A DNA stretch of 64,000 nucleotides from NCBI RefSeq assembly GCF_012275515.1, contig NZ_JAAZQL010000013.1:20949-84948 (forward strand). Reading direction: 5' to 3'. The translations under genes were made by a program, and so were the position numbers. Of the stretch, positions 32,391 to 39,725 are shown in pieces (the first letter of the stretch is position 1; each line of letters opens with the position of its first letter). The notes under the pieces are model-generated. The model was not told the DNA's origin. It saw nothing but the letters and a program-made list of their open reading frames with translations, and ran no database searches. This stretch comes from Novosphingobium sp. SG707 (GTDB lineage Bacteria > Pseudomonadota > Alphaproteobacteria > Sphingomonadales > Sphingomonadaceae).

Positions 32391-34687
32391 CCCCCGATCT
32401 TCACCGTCACCGCGCGCAGGGTTCCGGTAAAGCGGCTGCTGGCCACACTATAGGACGGATCGACCGGTGAGATCGTGTCCTGTCCTATGTCAAAGCCCTC
32501 GGTATGCGAGATCACCTGCGCAAAAGTGCGGGGGATGCGCCCGCCGCCCACCGGTGCGCCATCGAGGAACAGCGTGACATTGCCGCCGCTGGTCGCGGCC
32601 TCCTTGTCGAGGGTAAAGCGCATTTCCAGCCGATGCGCACCCGCGCCGATGGTCTTGGTGGCGGCGATGCGGGTCATATTGGCCGGGGTCAGATTATAGG
32701 TGAACACCGGGCGGCCATGGTCGAGATAGAGGCTGTATCCGCCAAAGCGCCCGCCTTGCGCCGCGATCACGCCCCCAAGGACGCCATCGCCGGTGGTCAG
32801 GTCCGCGCTGATGGTGAAGGAGTGGCCGACGGTAGGCGGGGCGGCGCTTTCGGCAATATCGGTAATCGGCATCGTATAGGTGAAACTGGTGCGGCCCGCG
32901 CTGGGGTCGGGGCGGCCTTTCTGCCCTCCATCAGGGCTGTGGATCGGCAGGATCTTGGCCTTTGCCGCCTCGGCCCAGAATGTCGCCTTCATCCGCTCCA
33001 GCCGCGCCGGTTCGGCAGCGGCAAGATCATGGGCCTCGCTGAAATCCTTGTCGATATTGTAGAGTTCCCATTGCCGGTTTTCGACCGCGATGCGGGGCGG
33101 GGGCGTGCGCTCCCATGGCGTCACCATCGGCTTGGTCGCAGCAACCCAGCCGTCCTTATAGAGGCTGAGGTTTTCCGCCATGGCAAAGACCTGTATGGTG
33201 CGGCGCGAAGGGGCGGCGGGCTGGTCCAGCGTATAGCGCGCGCTGATGCCGGTGATCGGTTGCTGGGGCACGCCGTTGAACACATCGGGGGCGGCGATCC
33301 CGGCCACGTCCAGCAAGGTCGGCATGATGTCGCTGACATGCAGAAACTGGGACCGGATCGCGCCCGCATCGGCAATATGATGCGGCCATGAAACGACCAT
33401 CCCGTTGCGCAGACCGCCGAAATGCGAGCCATAGCGCTTTGACCACTGAAACGGCGCATTGAGCGCCCAGCCCCAGCCGCCGGGATAGAGATTATAGGCA
33501 TTGCGCCCGCCGATATCGCCCATATGCGCGATGGAGCGGGCCAGATCCTCCTTCACGCCCGAGAGCGGCGATTGTTCGTAAAGCTTGCCGTCGAAACTGC
33601 CCTCGGCGCTGGCGCCATTGTCGCCCTGGATATAGATGATCAGCGTGTTGTCATAGGTGCCGCTGTCCTTCAGGCTCTGGATCACGCGTCCCACCTGATC
33701 GTCGGCATAGGCGAGCGATGCGGCATAGGCCTCCATATAGCGGGCATAGAGGCGCTGCTGATCGGGCTTCAGGCTGTCCCATGCGGGCAAGGTGGCGGGG
33801 CGAGGCGGGGCCTGCGTATCGGCGGGAATGGTGCCCAGCGCCTTTTCGCGGGCGAAGATCTCATCGCGCAGCGCGTCCCAACCCTTGTCGAACCGGCCCT
33901 TGAATTTGGCCAGCCATGGGGCGGGCGCATGGTTGGGCGCATGGGCCGCGCTGGTGGCATAATAGGCGAAGAAAGGGCGGTCGGGCGTGTTGGCCTTTTG
34001 CTCGGCAATCCAACGGATCGCGTGATCGGCCAGATCGCTTTCCAGATGGTATCCGGGGCGGTTCATATCGGGATGGGCGGGGCGGGTGTTTTCCACCAGC
34101 GAGGGTTCGAACCCCGAGGAATCCGCGCCGAGGAAGCCGTAGAAATAGTCAAACCCCAGCCCGGTCGGCCAGCGGTCGAAGGGGCCTGAGGCGCTCATTT
34201 CCCATTCGGGCGTGATATGCGATTTGCCGAACATCGCCGTTGAATAGCCCCCTGCGCGCAGCAGGGCGGGCAGGGCGGCGGCGCTTTTGGGAATGACGCT
34301 GTTATAGCCTTCATAGCCGGTCGCCCAATTGGCGACATAGCCCATGCCGACCGCCTGCGGATTGCGCCCGGTCAGCAGCGCGGCGCGGGTGGGCGAGCAA
34401 ATGGCGGTGGTGTGAAAGCGGTTATAGCGCAGCCCTTCGCGCGCCAGAGCGTCGAAAGTGACGGTGGGGATCGGGCCGCCAAAGGCGCTTGAGGCGCCAA
34501 AGCCGACGTCATCGGTCATGATAAGCAGGATATTAGGCGCCGTTTTCGCCGCGCGCACCGACTGCGGCCAGACGGGGGCCGAGGATTCCGCCGCCGAGAT
34601 GCCATAGGTGGGTGCTTGCGCCAGAGCGCAGGCGGGCGTCAGAAGCGATGCGGTCAGCAGGGCGGATTGGAGGCGGAGGCCGCGCAT
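32387..34687 (-). CDS. Arylsulfatase-type formylglycine sulfatase, secreted
   Basis: A 766-residue type I sulfatase. The signal peptide MRGLRLQSALLTASLLTPA ends near ACALA at residue 23, so it acts in the periplasm. Metal-binding Asp pair ILLIMTDDVGFG (59-60) and the sulfatase signature CSPTRAALLTGR with Cys97 as the residue turned into formylglycine are intact. AMFGKSHITPEW and QGDNGASAEGSF match further core blocks. The region after about 560 forms a beta-rich C-terminal domain. It cleaves a sulfate ester; the maturation enzyme is not in the window. The start at 34687 follows GGGAGAAG; the frame stays open further upstream, but that stretch is non-coding-like. Confidence 0.93.
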   Translation of the reverse strand: MRGLRLQSALLTASLLTPACALAQAPTYGISAAESSAPVWPQSVRAAKTAPNILLIMTDDVGFGASSAFGGPIPTVTFDALAREGLRYNRFHTTAICSPTRAALLTGRNPQAVGMGYVANWATGYEGYNSVIPKSAAALPALLRAGGYSTAMFGKSHITPEWEMSASGPFDRWPTGLGFDYFYGFLGADSSGFEPSLVENTRPAHPDMNRPGYHLESDLADHAIRWIAEQKANTPDRPFFAYYATSAAHAPNHAPAPWLAKFKGRFDKGWDALRDEIFAREKALGTIPADTQAPPRPATLPAWDSLKPDQQRLYARYMEAYAASLAYADDQVGRVIQSLKDSGTYDNTLIIYIQGDNGASAEGSFDGKLYEQSPLSGVKEDLARSIAHMGDIGGRNAYNLYPGGWGWALNAPFQWSKRYGSHFGGLRNGMVVSWPHHIADAGAIRSQFLHVSDIMPTLLDVAGIAAPDVFNGVPQQPITGISARYTLDQPAAPSRRTIQVFAMAENLSLYKDGWVAATKPMVTPWERTPPPRIAVENRQWELYNIDKDFSEAHDLAAAEPARLERMKATFWAEAAKAKILPIHSPDGGQKGRPDPSAGRTSFTYTMPITDIAESAAPPTVGHSFTISADLTTGDGVLGGVIAAQGGRFGGYSLYLDHGRPVFTYNLTPANMTRIAATKTIGAGAHRLEMRFTLDKEAATSGGNVTLFLDGAPVGGGRIPRTFAQVISHTEGFDIGQDTISPVDPSYSVASSRFTGTLRAVTVKIGG

Positions 34688-34744
34688 GATCTTCTCCCGA
34701 ACCGGGGTCTGATGCGCCGGTTTCGGGGGGAGATTATGCCTGTC

Positions 34745-34754
34745 AATTTTGCAC
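34745..34754. promoter_or_regulatory. Candidate operator AATTTTGCAC
   Basis: It lies 58 bases upstream of the sulfatase start and matches the ATTTTGCAC core at 2459 and 14694. Confidence 0.35.
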
Positions 34755-34765
34755 GTCAATATAAA

Positions 34766-34783
34766 TTAAGTCGTATGACTTAA
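34766..34783. promoter_or_regulatory. 18-base interrupted palindrome TTAAGTC-GTAT-GACTTAA
   Basis: Perfect seven-base arms around GTAT, about 80 bases upstream of the sulfatase start and 50 downstream of the ferredoxin stop (both genes minus strand). It has the size and symmetry of a dimeric repressor operator. No T-run follows, so a terminator is less likely. Confidence 0.5.
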
Positions 34784-34832
34784 AGAGAGGTTCCATCGGC
34801 TCCATCCCCTCAACCCCGCCGGGCAGATTGTA

Positions 34833-35159
34833 TCATATCAGTTGGGTCTTGGGCAGTTGCACGACCATCCCATCCATCGCCTCGGTCACGGGGATCTGGC
34901 ACGAGAGGCGGCTGCCGGATTGCGGTTCGGCGGCAAATTCCATCATCGCCTCCTCCTCCTCGCTGGCGGGGTTCAGGTGGGCGATCCAGTCATGGGGGAT
35001 CACCACCTGGCAGGTGGCGCAACTGCAAGCCCCGCCGCAATCGGCCAGAATGCCGCGTAGGCCATTCTTGACCGCGCCCTCCATCAGGCTCCAGCCCGAG
35101 GGCACATCGACCACCTGATCGGTGCCATCGGCAAGGCGATAGTTTATCTTCGCCATCAA
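34833..35159 (-). CDS. 2Fe-2S ferredoxin, adrenodoxin/putidaredoxin type
   Basis: A 108-residue electron carrier. The four cluster ligands are in CGGACSCATC (C-x5-C-x2-C) near residue 41 and LSCQIPV near 85. It belongs to the vertebrate-type ferredoxins that feed bacterial class I P450s. It is the last gene of the P450 operon and overlaps the preceding 3Fe-4S ferredoxin by four bases. The start is one of two adjacent ATGs. No ferredoxin reductase lies in the window, so electrons must come from an enzyme coded elsewhere. Confidence 0.95.
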   Translation of the reverse strand: MMAKINYRLADGTDQVVDVPSGWSLMEGAVKNGLRGILADCGGACSCATCQVVIPHDWIAHLNPASEEEEAMMEFAAEPQSGSRLSCQIPVTEAMDGMVVQLPKTQLI

Positions 35160-35356
35160 TCCTCTCCGATGCTCAGCGCCCGTTCCGGGCAGGCGCGGGT
35201 GGCGCGGCCTGCCAGCGCTTCCTGCCCCGGCGGCACAAGGATGTCGCCGGGCAGGACATAGCCTTCGTCATCCAGTTCGAACAATTCGGGCGCCAGCGCC
35301 CAGCAGCGCGCGTGACCCGCACATTTCTCGCGGTCTACCTTGATAATCATCGCCAT
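35156..35356 (-). CDS. Small 3Fe-4S ferredoxin linked to P450
   Basis: A 66-residue ferredoxin. The ligands are CAGHARC (C-x5-C) at the N-terminus and ACPERAL near residue 56, leaving three Cys ligands as in the single-cluster 3Fe-4S ferredoxins that neighbour many P450 genes. The P450 stop and this ATG share one base (TGATG at 35354-35358), so the two are translationally coupled; an ATG at 35350 is also possible. It is followed, with a four-base overlap, by a second ferredoxin of another class, an unusual pairing. Confidence 0.92.
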   Translation of the reverse strand: MAMIIKVDREKCAGHARCWALAPELFELDDEGYVLPGDILVPPGQEALAGRATRACPERALSIGED

Positions 35357-36576
35357 CAACTCCAGTCGAGCACCAGATTTTCCACGCCAAAGACAAAGCC
35401 GCCGAAGGTGACGGGGGCCGTGCCTTCCTTGATGCGGAAGGGCGGGATGCGGGCGAACCATTCATTGAGCGCGATGATGATCTCGCGCCGCGCCAGATGC
35501 GAGCCGAGGCAGCGGTGCGGGCCATAGGAGAAGGCGGTGTGGCGATTGTCCTCGCGGTTGAAGTCGATCGTGTTGGGATCGGGAAATTCGGCCGGATCGC
35601 GGCTGGAGGCCATCGAGGGGCAGGAGACGAGATCACCCTTTTTGATCGGGCATCCGCCCAGATCCATGTCGCGCGTGGCGGTGCGGATCGGGGTGACGCT
35701 GGGGAAGGCGCGCAGCATTTCTTCGACAGCGCTGGGCATGATCGCGGGATTGTCGCGCAATTCCTGTTGCCGGTCGGGGTTGCGGGCCAGAAAATAGAGG
35801 TCGAGGCCGATGGCAGTGGCCACCGTATCCAGCCCGCCGATGAAGAGCAGGACGGCAATCGAGCGGATTTCCTGATCGGTCAGGGGGCGGCCTTCGACCT
35901 GCGCCTGCACCAGAAAGGTCATGAAATCCTCGGCTGGTTCTTCCTTGCGCTGGGCGATCATGCCTTCAAGGAAATTCAGCACCTTATGCGCGGCGGCTGT
36001 GCGTTCGGCGGGTCCCATATGCAGCAATTCATTGGCCCAGCCGACAAATTCCATCAGCCGGTCATCGGGAATGCCAAGGAAGGCGAGGAACACACTGACC
36101 GCCAGCGGGAAGGCGAATTCGGTCATCACCTCGGCCGATGTGCCGCGCGCCTTGAGGCCCTCGATCAGTTCGACCGCCTTGGCCGTGACGAAGGGCTCCA
36201 GAGCCGCCACCCGCTTTGGCGAGAGCAGCGGGTTGAGCATCGAGCGATATTTGCCATGTTCGGGCGGGTCGAGTTCGAGGGGGATCACCGGCCAGTCCTC
36301 GCCGATGGCCGAGGAGAAGATGCGGCGAAAGGAGGAATAGCTCGCGCCGTCCTGAAGCACATTGCGCTGTTCTTCCGCCGTGGTGACGATCCATGCGCCT
36401 TGCCCGTCGCGGGTGGTTTCGGGCGAATAGAACACCGATGGCCCATCGAGCAATTTGGCCACCGCGGCAAAGGGGTCGCCAAAGGGAGTGGGGCGCATTT
36501 CGGGCGATTTGTACAGGTTGAAGGCCCCCACGCAGTGCGCGGGGACGTGATCGGGAACCTTAGGCTGACTCGCCAT
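35356..36576 (-). CDS. Cytochrome P450
   Basis: A 406-residue soluble class I P450. The heme-ligand loop FSYGPHRCLGSHLARRE has Cys356; the I-helix oxygen-binding motif is LLFIGGLDTVATAI near 250; the ExxR motif is EEMLRAF near 290. The N-terminus has no membrane anchor. Size and motifs fit the bacterial terpenoid/steroid hydroxylases, but the substrate cannot be named. It heads a tight three-gene operon with two ferredoxins, and is divergent from a TetR gene, which probably represses it. In the island it would introduce the hydroxyl group that lets an otherwise inert skeleton enter CoA-dependent degradation. Confidence 0.95.
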   Translation of the reverse strand: MASQPKVPDHVPAHCVGAFNLYKSPEMRPTPFGDPFAAVAKLLDGPSVFYSPETTRDGQGAWIVTTAEEQRNVLQDGASYSSFRRIFSSAIGEDWPVIPLELDPPEHGKYRSMLNPLLSPKRVAALEPFVTAKAVELIEGLKARGTSAEVMTEFAFPLAVSVFLAFLGIPDDRLMEFVGWANELLHMGPAERTAAAHKVLNFLEGMIAQRKEEPAEDFMTFLVQAQVEGRPLTDQEIRSIAVLLFIGGLDTVATAIGLDLYFLARNPDRQQELRDNPAIMPSAVEEMLRAFPSVTPIRTATRDMDLGGCPIKKGDLVSCPSMASSRDPAEFPDPNTIDFNREDNRHTAFSYGPHRCLGSHLARREIIIALNEWFARIPPFRIKEGTAPVTFGGFVFGVENLVLDWS

Positions 36577-36641
36577 GGCAATCCTCCAATGTTCTGTTCT
36601 TTGGACAGGCTATAGAATCCTGCACCTGAGTGCTAGATACA

Positions 36642-36658
36642 ACAGATGTTTTATCTGT
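36642..36658. promoter_or_regulatory. Inverted repeat ACAGAT-GTTTT-ATCTGT, probable TetR operator
   Basis: Six-base perfect arms with a five-base spacer in the P450/TetR divergent region; a third related half, GTCTGTTTTATC, follows at 36664-36675. The location 35 bases before the TetR start supports autoregulation and P450 control. Confidence 0.55.
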
Positions 36659-36693
36659 ACAACGTCTGTTTTATCGCGCAGTCCTGTCGCACC

Positions 36694-37299
36694 ATGAACG
36701 ACCTTGCTCCACCTCCCACCGCCGCCGATCTGCGCCGTGCCGAAGTGATTGCCTGCGCGGCCCAATTGCTGGTCGAAGGGGGGCTGGGGGAAATCACTTT
36801 TCGCAATCTGGCGCGGCGGATGAATTGTTCGACCACCGTCATCAGCCACCATTTCCGCAACAAGGATGAGGTGGTGCTGGAAACCTATCGCCATGTGAAT
36901 GCGCGGGCGGCGGCGATGCGTGATGCGGCGCTGTCGGATCGGGCGCATGGGGCGGTGCGCGCCATCGAGGAACTCTTGCCCATCAGCCCGGCCCAGCGCG
37001 AAAATTGGGCGGCATGGCTGCATTTCTGGAGCGCGGCTTTGCACGATCCGGTGCTGGCCGCCGAACATGCGGTGGGCCTGTATCAGACGGTCGAGCGGGT
37101 GGCGGCCTATCTGCGCTCAACCGGCATGGAGGATGATGCGGCGCAAGGTGCGGCACAGGCGATCAGCAATGCGCTCTATGGCATCGCGATACAGGCGCTG
37201 TTCGACCGCGAGCATTGGGACGAGGCAAGGCTGCGACAGGAGTTTCGCCGCACCACCGCCTATGCGCTGGGGCCGGACATGGCCGCCAGACAGGTTTAA
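36694..37299 (+). CDS. TetR/AcrR family regulator of the P450 operon
   Basis: A 201-residue regulator. The helix-turn-helix reads GGLGEITFRNLARRMNCSTTVISHHFRNKDEV (about residues 25-55), with HHFRNK as the recognition end. The C-terminal domain resembles the BetI-like branch by length and helical pattern. The ATG at 36694 is preferred; an in-frame ATG at 36646 lies inside the inverted repeat that is probably its operator. Its recognition helix differs from the other two TetR proteins in the window, so it probably has its own target. Its stop interlocks with the convergent hydrolase stop in TTAA. Confidence 0.92.
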   Translation: MNDLAPPPTAADLRRAEVIACAAQLLVEGGLGEITFRNLARRMNCSTTVISHHFRNKDEVVLETYRHVNARAAAMRDAALSDRAHGAVRAIEELLPISPAQRENWAAWLHFWSAALHDPVLAAEHAVGLYQTVERVAAYLRSTGMEDDAAQGAAQAISNALYGIAIQALFDREHWDEARLRQEFRRTTAYALGPDMAARQV

Positions 37300-38192
37300 C
37301 TTTCCGCCAGAAAGGCGCGAATATCCTCCAGCACCGTGGGGAAACGGTCATGGTGGAGCCAGTGGCTGGCATTGTCATATTCGATCAGGCGGGCATTGCG
37401 GAAATGGTTGATCCGCCCGTCCTTGCCCGGATTGGGCATGAAGGTGTTGCTGCCGTGCAGGAACAGCATCGGGCAGGTCACGGCCTGCCACATGGCGATC
37501 ACTTCCTCCTCCGGGAAATCCAGCACCGGCCAGATGTTGAGCCGGGGATCGAATTTCCAGCTGTAGGTGCCGTCATCATTGCTGCGCAGCGCATGATGGG
37601 TCAGATGGCGGACCTGATCGTCGGAGAGATAGGGGTTCTTTTCCCGCATCCGGGCAAAGGCGTCCTCCTCGGATGCATAGCGCTTGTGGTGGCGTTTGGC
37701 CGCTTCCTGATGCAGGCGGATCCAGTTGGCGACCCGCGCGGCAAAGGGCTGGATCATCCGCTGCGAATTGCGCCCGCTCGACAGGGCCAGCCCCTCGATA
37801 TTGACGAAGCGCGCGACGCGATCCGGGAAGATCCCTGCATAGCGCGTGGTCACCATGGCGCCCAGCGAATGGGCGCAGATGGTCAGCTTTTCCTGCCCCA
37901 GCGCATCGGCCAGATTGGCGAAATCCATCAGGAACGCGGCCATCGTGTAATCGGCGTCAGGCGACCAAGCACTGTTGCCATGCCCGCGCAGATCGGGCGC
38001 GATCACCCGCCATTCCCCGGCCAATTCGCGCGCCAGCCAGTCCATCGAACGCGCATGGTCAAATCCGCCATGTTGCAGCACCAGCACCGGGGCATTGGGA
38101 TCGCCCCATTCCAGATAATGCAGGCGCAGGGTCTGGCTGATGAAATAGTTCGACCGGGGCCGGATGGAATCGGAGGATGACAGCTTGACCAT
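37296..38192 (-). CDS. Alpha/beta hydrolase
   Basis: About 298 residues. The oxyanion segment VLQHGGFDHARS near residue 40, the nucleophile elbow CAHSLGAMVTTRYAG near 108 (AHSLG in place of GHSxG) and the terminal histidine in NASHWLHHDRFP near 280 form a complete triad with an aspartate in between. PDLRGHGNSAW matches esterases and lactonases of the fold. The substrate is unknown; a lactone or ester of the neighbouring pathways is possible. An in-frame start at 38228 also exists, but the ATG at 38192 seems better; both lie in or beside a 12-base inverted repeat. Confidence 0.88.
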   Translation of the reverse strand: MVKLSSSDSIRPRSNYFISQTLRLHYLEWGDPNAPVLVLQHGGFDHARSMDWLARELAGEWRVIAPDLRGHGNSAWSPDADYTMAAFLMDFANLADALGQEKLTICAHSLGAMVTTRYAGIFPDRVARFVNIEGLALSSGRNSQRMIQPFAARVANWIRLHQEAAKRHHKRYASEEDAFARMREKNPYLSDDQVRHLTHHALRSNDDGTYSWKFDPRLNIWPVLDFPEEEVIAMWQAVTCPMLFLHGSNTFMPNPGKDGRINHFRNARLIEYDNASHWLHHDRFPTVLEDIRAFLAES

Positions 38193-38226
38193 GCGTGCAG
38201 GTTTGGATCGCCCCGCACGCATGGTC
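38187..38226. repeat. Perfect 12-base inverted repeat at the hydrolase start
   Basis: GACCATGCGTGC and GCACGCATGGTC enclose 16 bases. It lies between the GH30 stop (38244) and the hydrolase, both minus strand, and one arm contains the probable hydrolase start codon. It could be a terminator for the GH30 unit without a T-run, or a hairpin that masks the hydrolase start. Confidence 0.55.
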
Positions 38227-38243
38227 AATGGCCTTATGGCGTC

Positions 38244-39725
38244 TTACCCCAGGGCGCCGGCGGGCAGGACGATCGTGTTGAGCGAGTCCGCGGCCAGTTC
38301 CAGCGTCAGCGCCTTGCCGCCCAGCGCATAACGCACCTTCTGCTTTTGCCCCAGTGCGTTATTGGCGATCAGCACCACGCTGCCATCGGGATTGCGGAAG
38401 GCGATATTGTCGTCAAAGCCAAGGAAGCTGTCGACCGAAAGCGCCCGCGCGCCCGGCTTCACATAGGAGGAGAGGTGGCGCATCAGCCAGTAATCGGGCG
38501 TCAGGCGCCATGATTTCGTGACCGGATCAACCACGATCAGACTGTTCTGCGGCCAGCCCCAGGGCGAGAGGCCCCCGGTCGGCAGCGCGGCGTTCCAGTA
38601 ATCCCATGCGCTCGCGCCAAATTCGATATAGCGGCGCAGATTGGCCCAGCCATAGCGCGCATAGTGCCAGTCATTGGCCGAGGTGCCGCATTCCCATTCG
38701 GTGGCCCAGATTTCCATCTGCGGATATTGCCGCGCGATCTGGGGCAGGGCGCGCTTGCCGTCCCATTGCACGCCGACGCCCTTGATGACCGAGGCCGCCT
38801 TAGGATCGGCCAGCACGGTGTCGAGCATCTCGACCTTGCCGCGCTCCAGCGTGCCGAAGAACACGCGCGCGCCCACCTTGTCCATCTCGCGGCCAAGGAA
38901 GGGCAGGAAACGCGCCAGTCCCTGCGGCGTCCATGTGCAGGAGGCATAGGGCTGGGCCGAGTTGAATTCATTCTGCGGCATCACCGTGCCGATGGTGATG
39001 CCCGCCTTGGCGTAATCCTCGACATAGCGGCGGAAATAGCGCGCATAGGCGTCGAAATAGCGGTCTTCCTGGATGAAGGAATCCTCGCCTTCCTTGCCGG
39101 TCTGATCGTCGCGGATGCCGGTTTCGGGCGTGCCGGGCCATGGTTTGGCCATGGCGTAAAACCCGTTCTTCTTCATCCAGCTTGGCGGGCTCCACGGGCT
39201 GGCCCAGAGTTTCAGGCCGGGGTTAAAGCCCTGCGCCGCCTTGATATAGGGGATCAGCGTCTGCTGGTCATTGGCGGTAGAGAAGCTCTTGAGATCAAAG
39301 TCGCCCGGCGTTTCGTCATAGGAATACCATTTGCGCGCAAAGTCATTGGCCCCCACCGGCGTGCGGCACAGGGTAAAGGCGGCCTGATCGGGCGCGAACA
39401 GCGTGGCCATCGCGGCATGGCGGTCGGCGGGCGAGAGATGCGAGAGCGCGACCCAGCCAAGCTCGTTAAAGCAGGCGCCAAAGCCCGCCATCGTCTGGCG
39501 CGGATTGGCCAGATTGATCGTCGCATCGGTGCCGAACAGGCTGGCCCGGCTCACTTCGGCCAGCGCGGGCACGCTCTGCTTTTGCCATGGCGCATCGGCT
39601 TGCGTCGAAAACCAGAGCGCGCCGGGCAGGGCGGGCGTTTCCACCGCGCGGGCGGCGACAGGGGCAACAGCCGTGGCCCCGATCAGGCCAAGCGCCGCGC
39701 GGCGGGAAACGGAAAGATCAGTCAT
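38244..39725 (-). CDS. GH30 family glycoside hydrolase, Tat-exported
   Basis: A 493-residue glucosylceramidase/beta-xylosidase/beta-glucanase-family enzyme. The N-terminus SRRAALGLIGATAVAPVAARA has the twin arginine and hydrophobic core of a Tat signal. GFGACFNELGWVALSHL, the SPWSPPSWMKKNG block, the acid/base in MPQNEFNSAQP near 240 and the nucleophile in IWATEWECGTS near 345 are characteristic. It overlaps the DUF1593 gene by eight bases and belongs to the hemicellulose locus. Cleavage of beta-linked xylose, galactose or glucose side groups is likely; the exact bond is not evident. Confidence 0.9.
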   Translation of the reverse strand: MTDLSVSRRAALGLIGATAVAPVAARAVETPALPGALWFSTQADAPWQKQSVPALAEVSRASLFGTDATINLANPRQTMAGFGACFNELGWVALSHLSPADRHAAMATLFAPDQAAFTLCRTPVGANDFARKWYSYDETPGDFDLKSFSTANDQQTLIPYIKAAQGFNPGLKLWASPWSPPSWMKKNGFYAMAKPWPGTPETGIRDDQTGKEGEDSFIQEDRYFDAYARYFRRYVEDYAKAGITIGTVMPQNEFNSAQPYASCTWTPQGLARFLPFLGREMDKVGARVFFGTLERGKVEMLDTVLADPKAASVIKGVGVQWDGKRALPQIARQYPQMEIWATEWECGTSANDWHYARYGWANLRRYIEFGASAWDYWNAALPTGGLSPWGWPQNSLIVVDPVTKSWRLTPDYWLMRHLSSYVKPGARALSVDSFLGFDDNIAFRNPDGSVVLIANNALGQKQKVRYALGGKALTLELAADSLNTIVLPAGALG

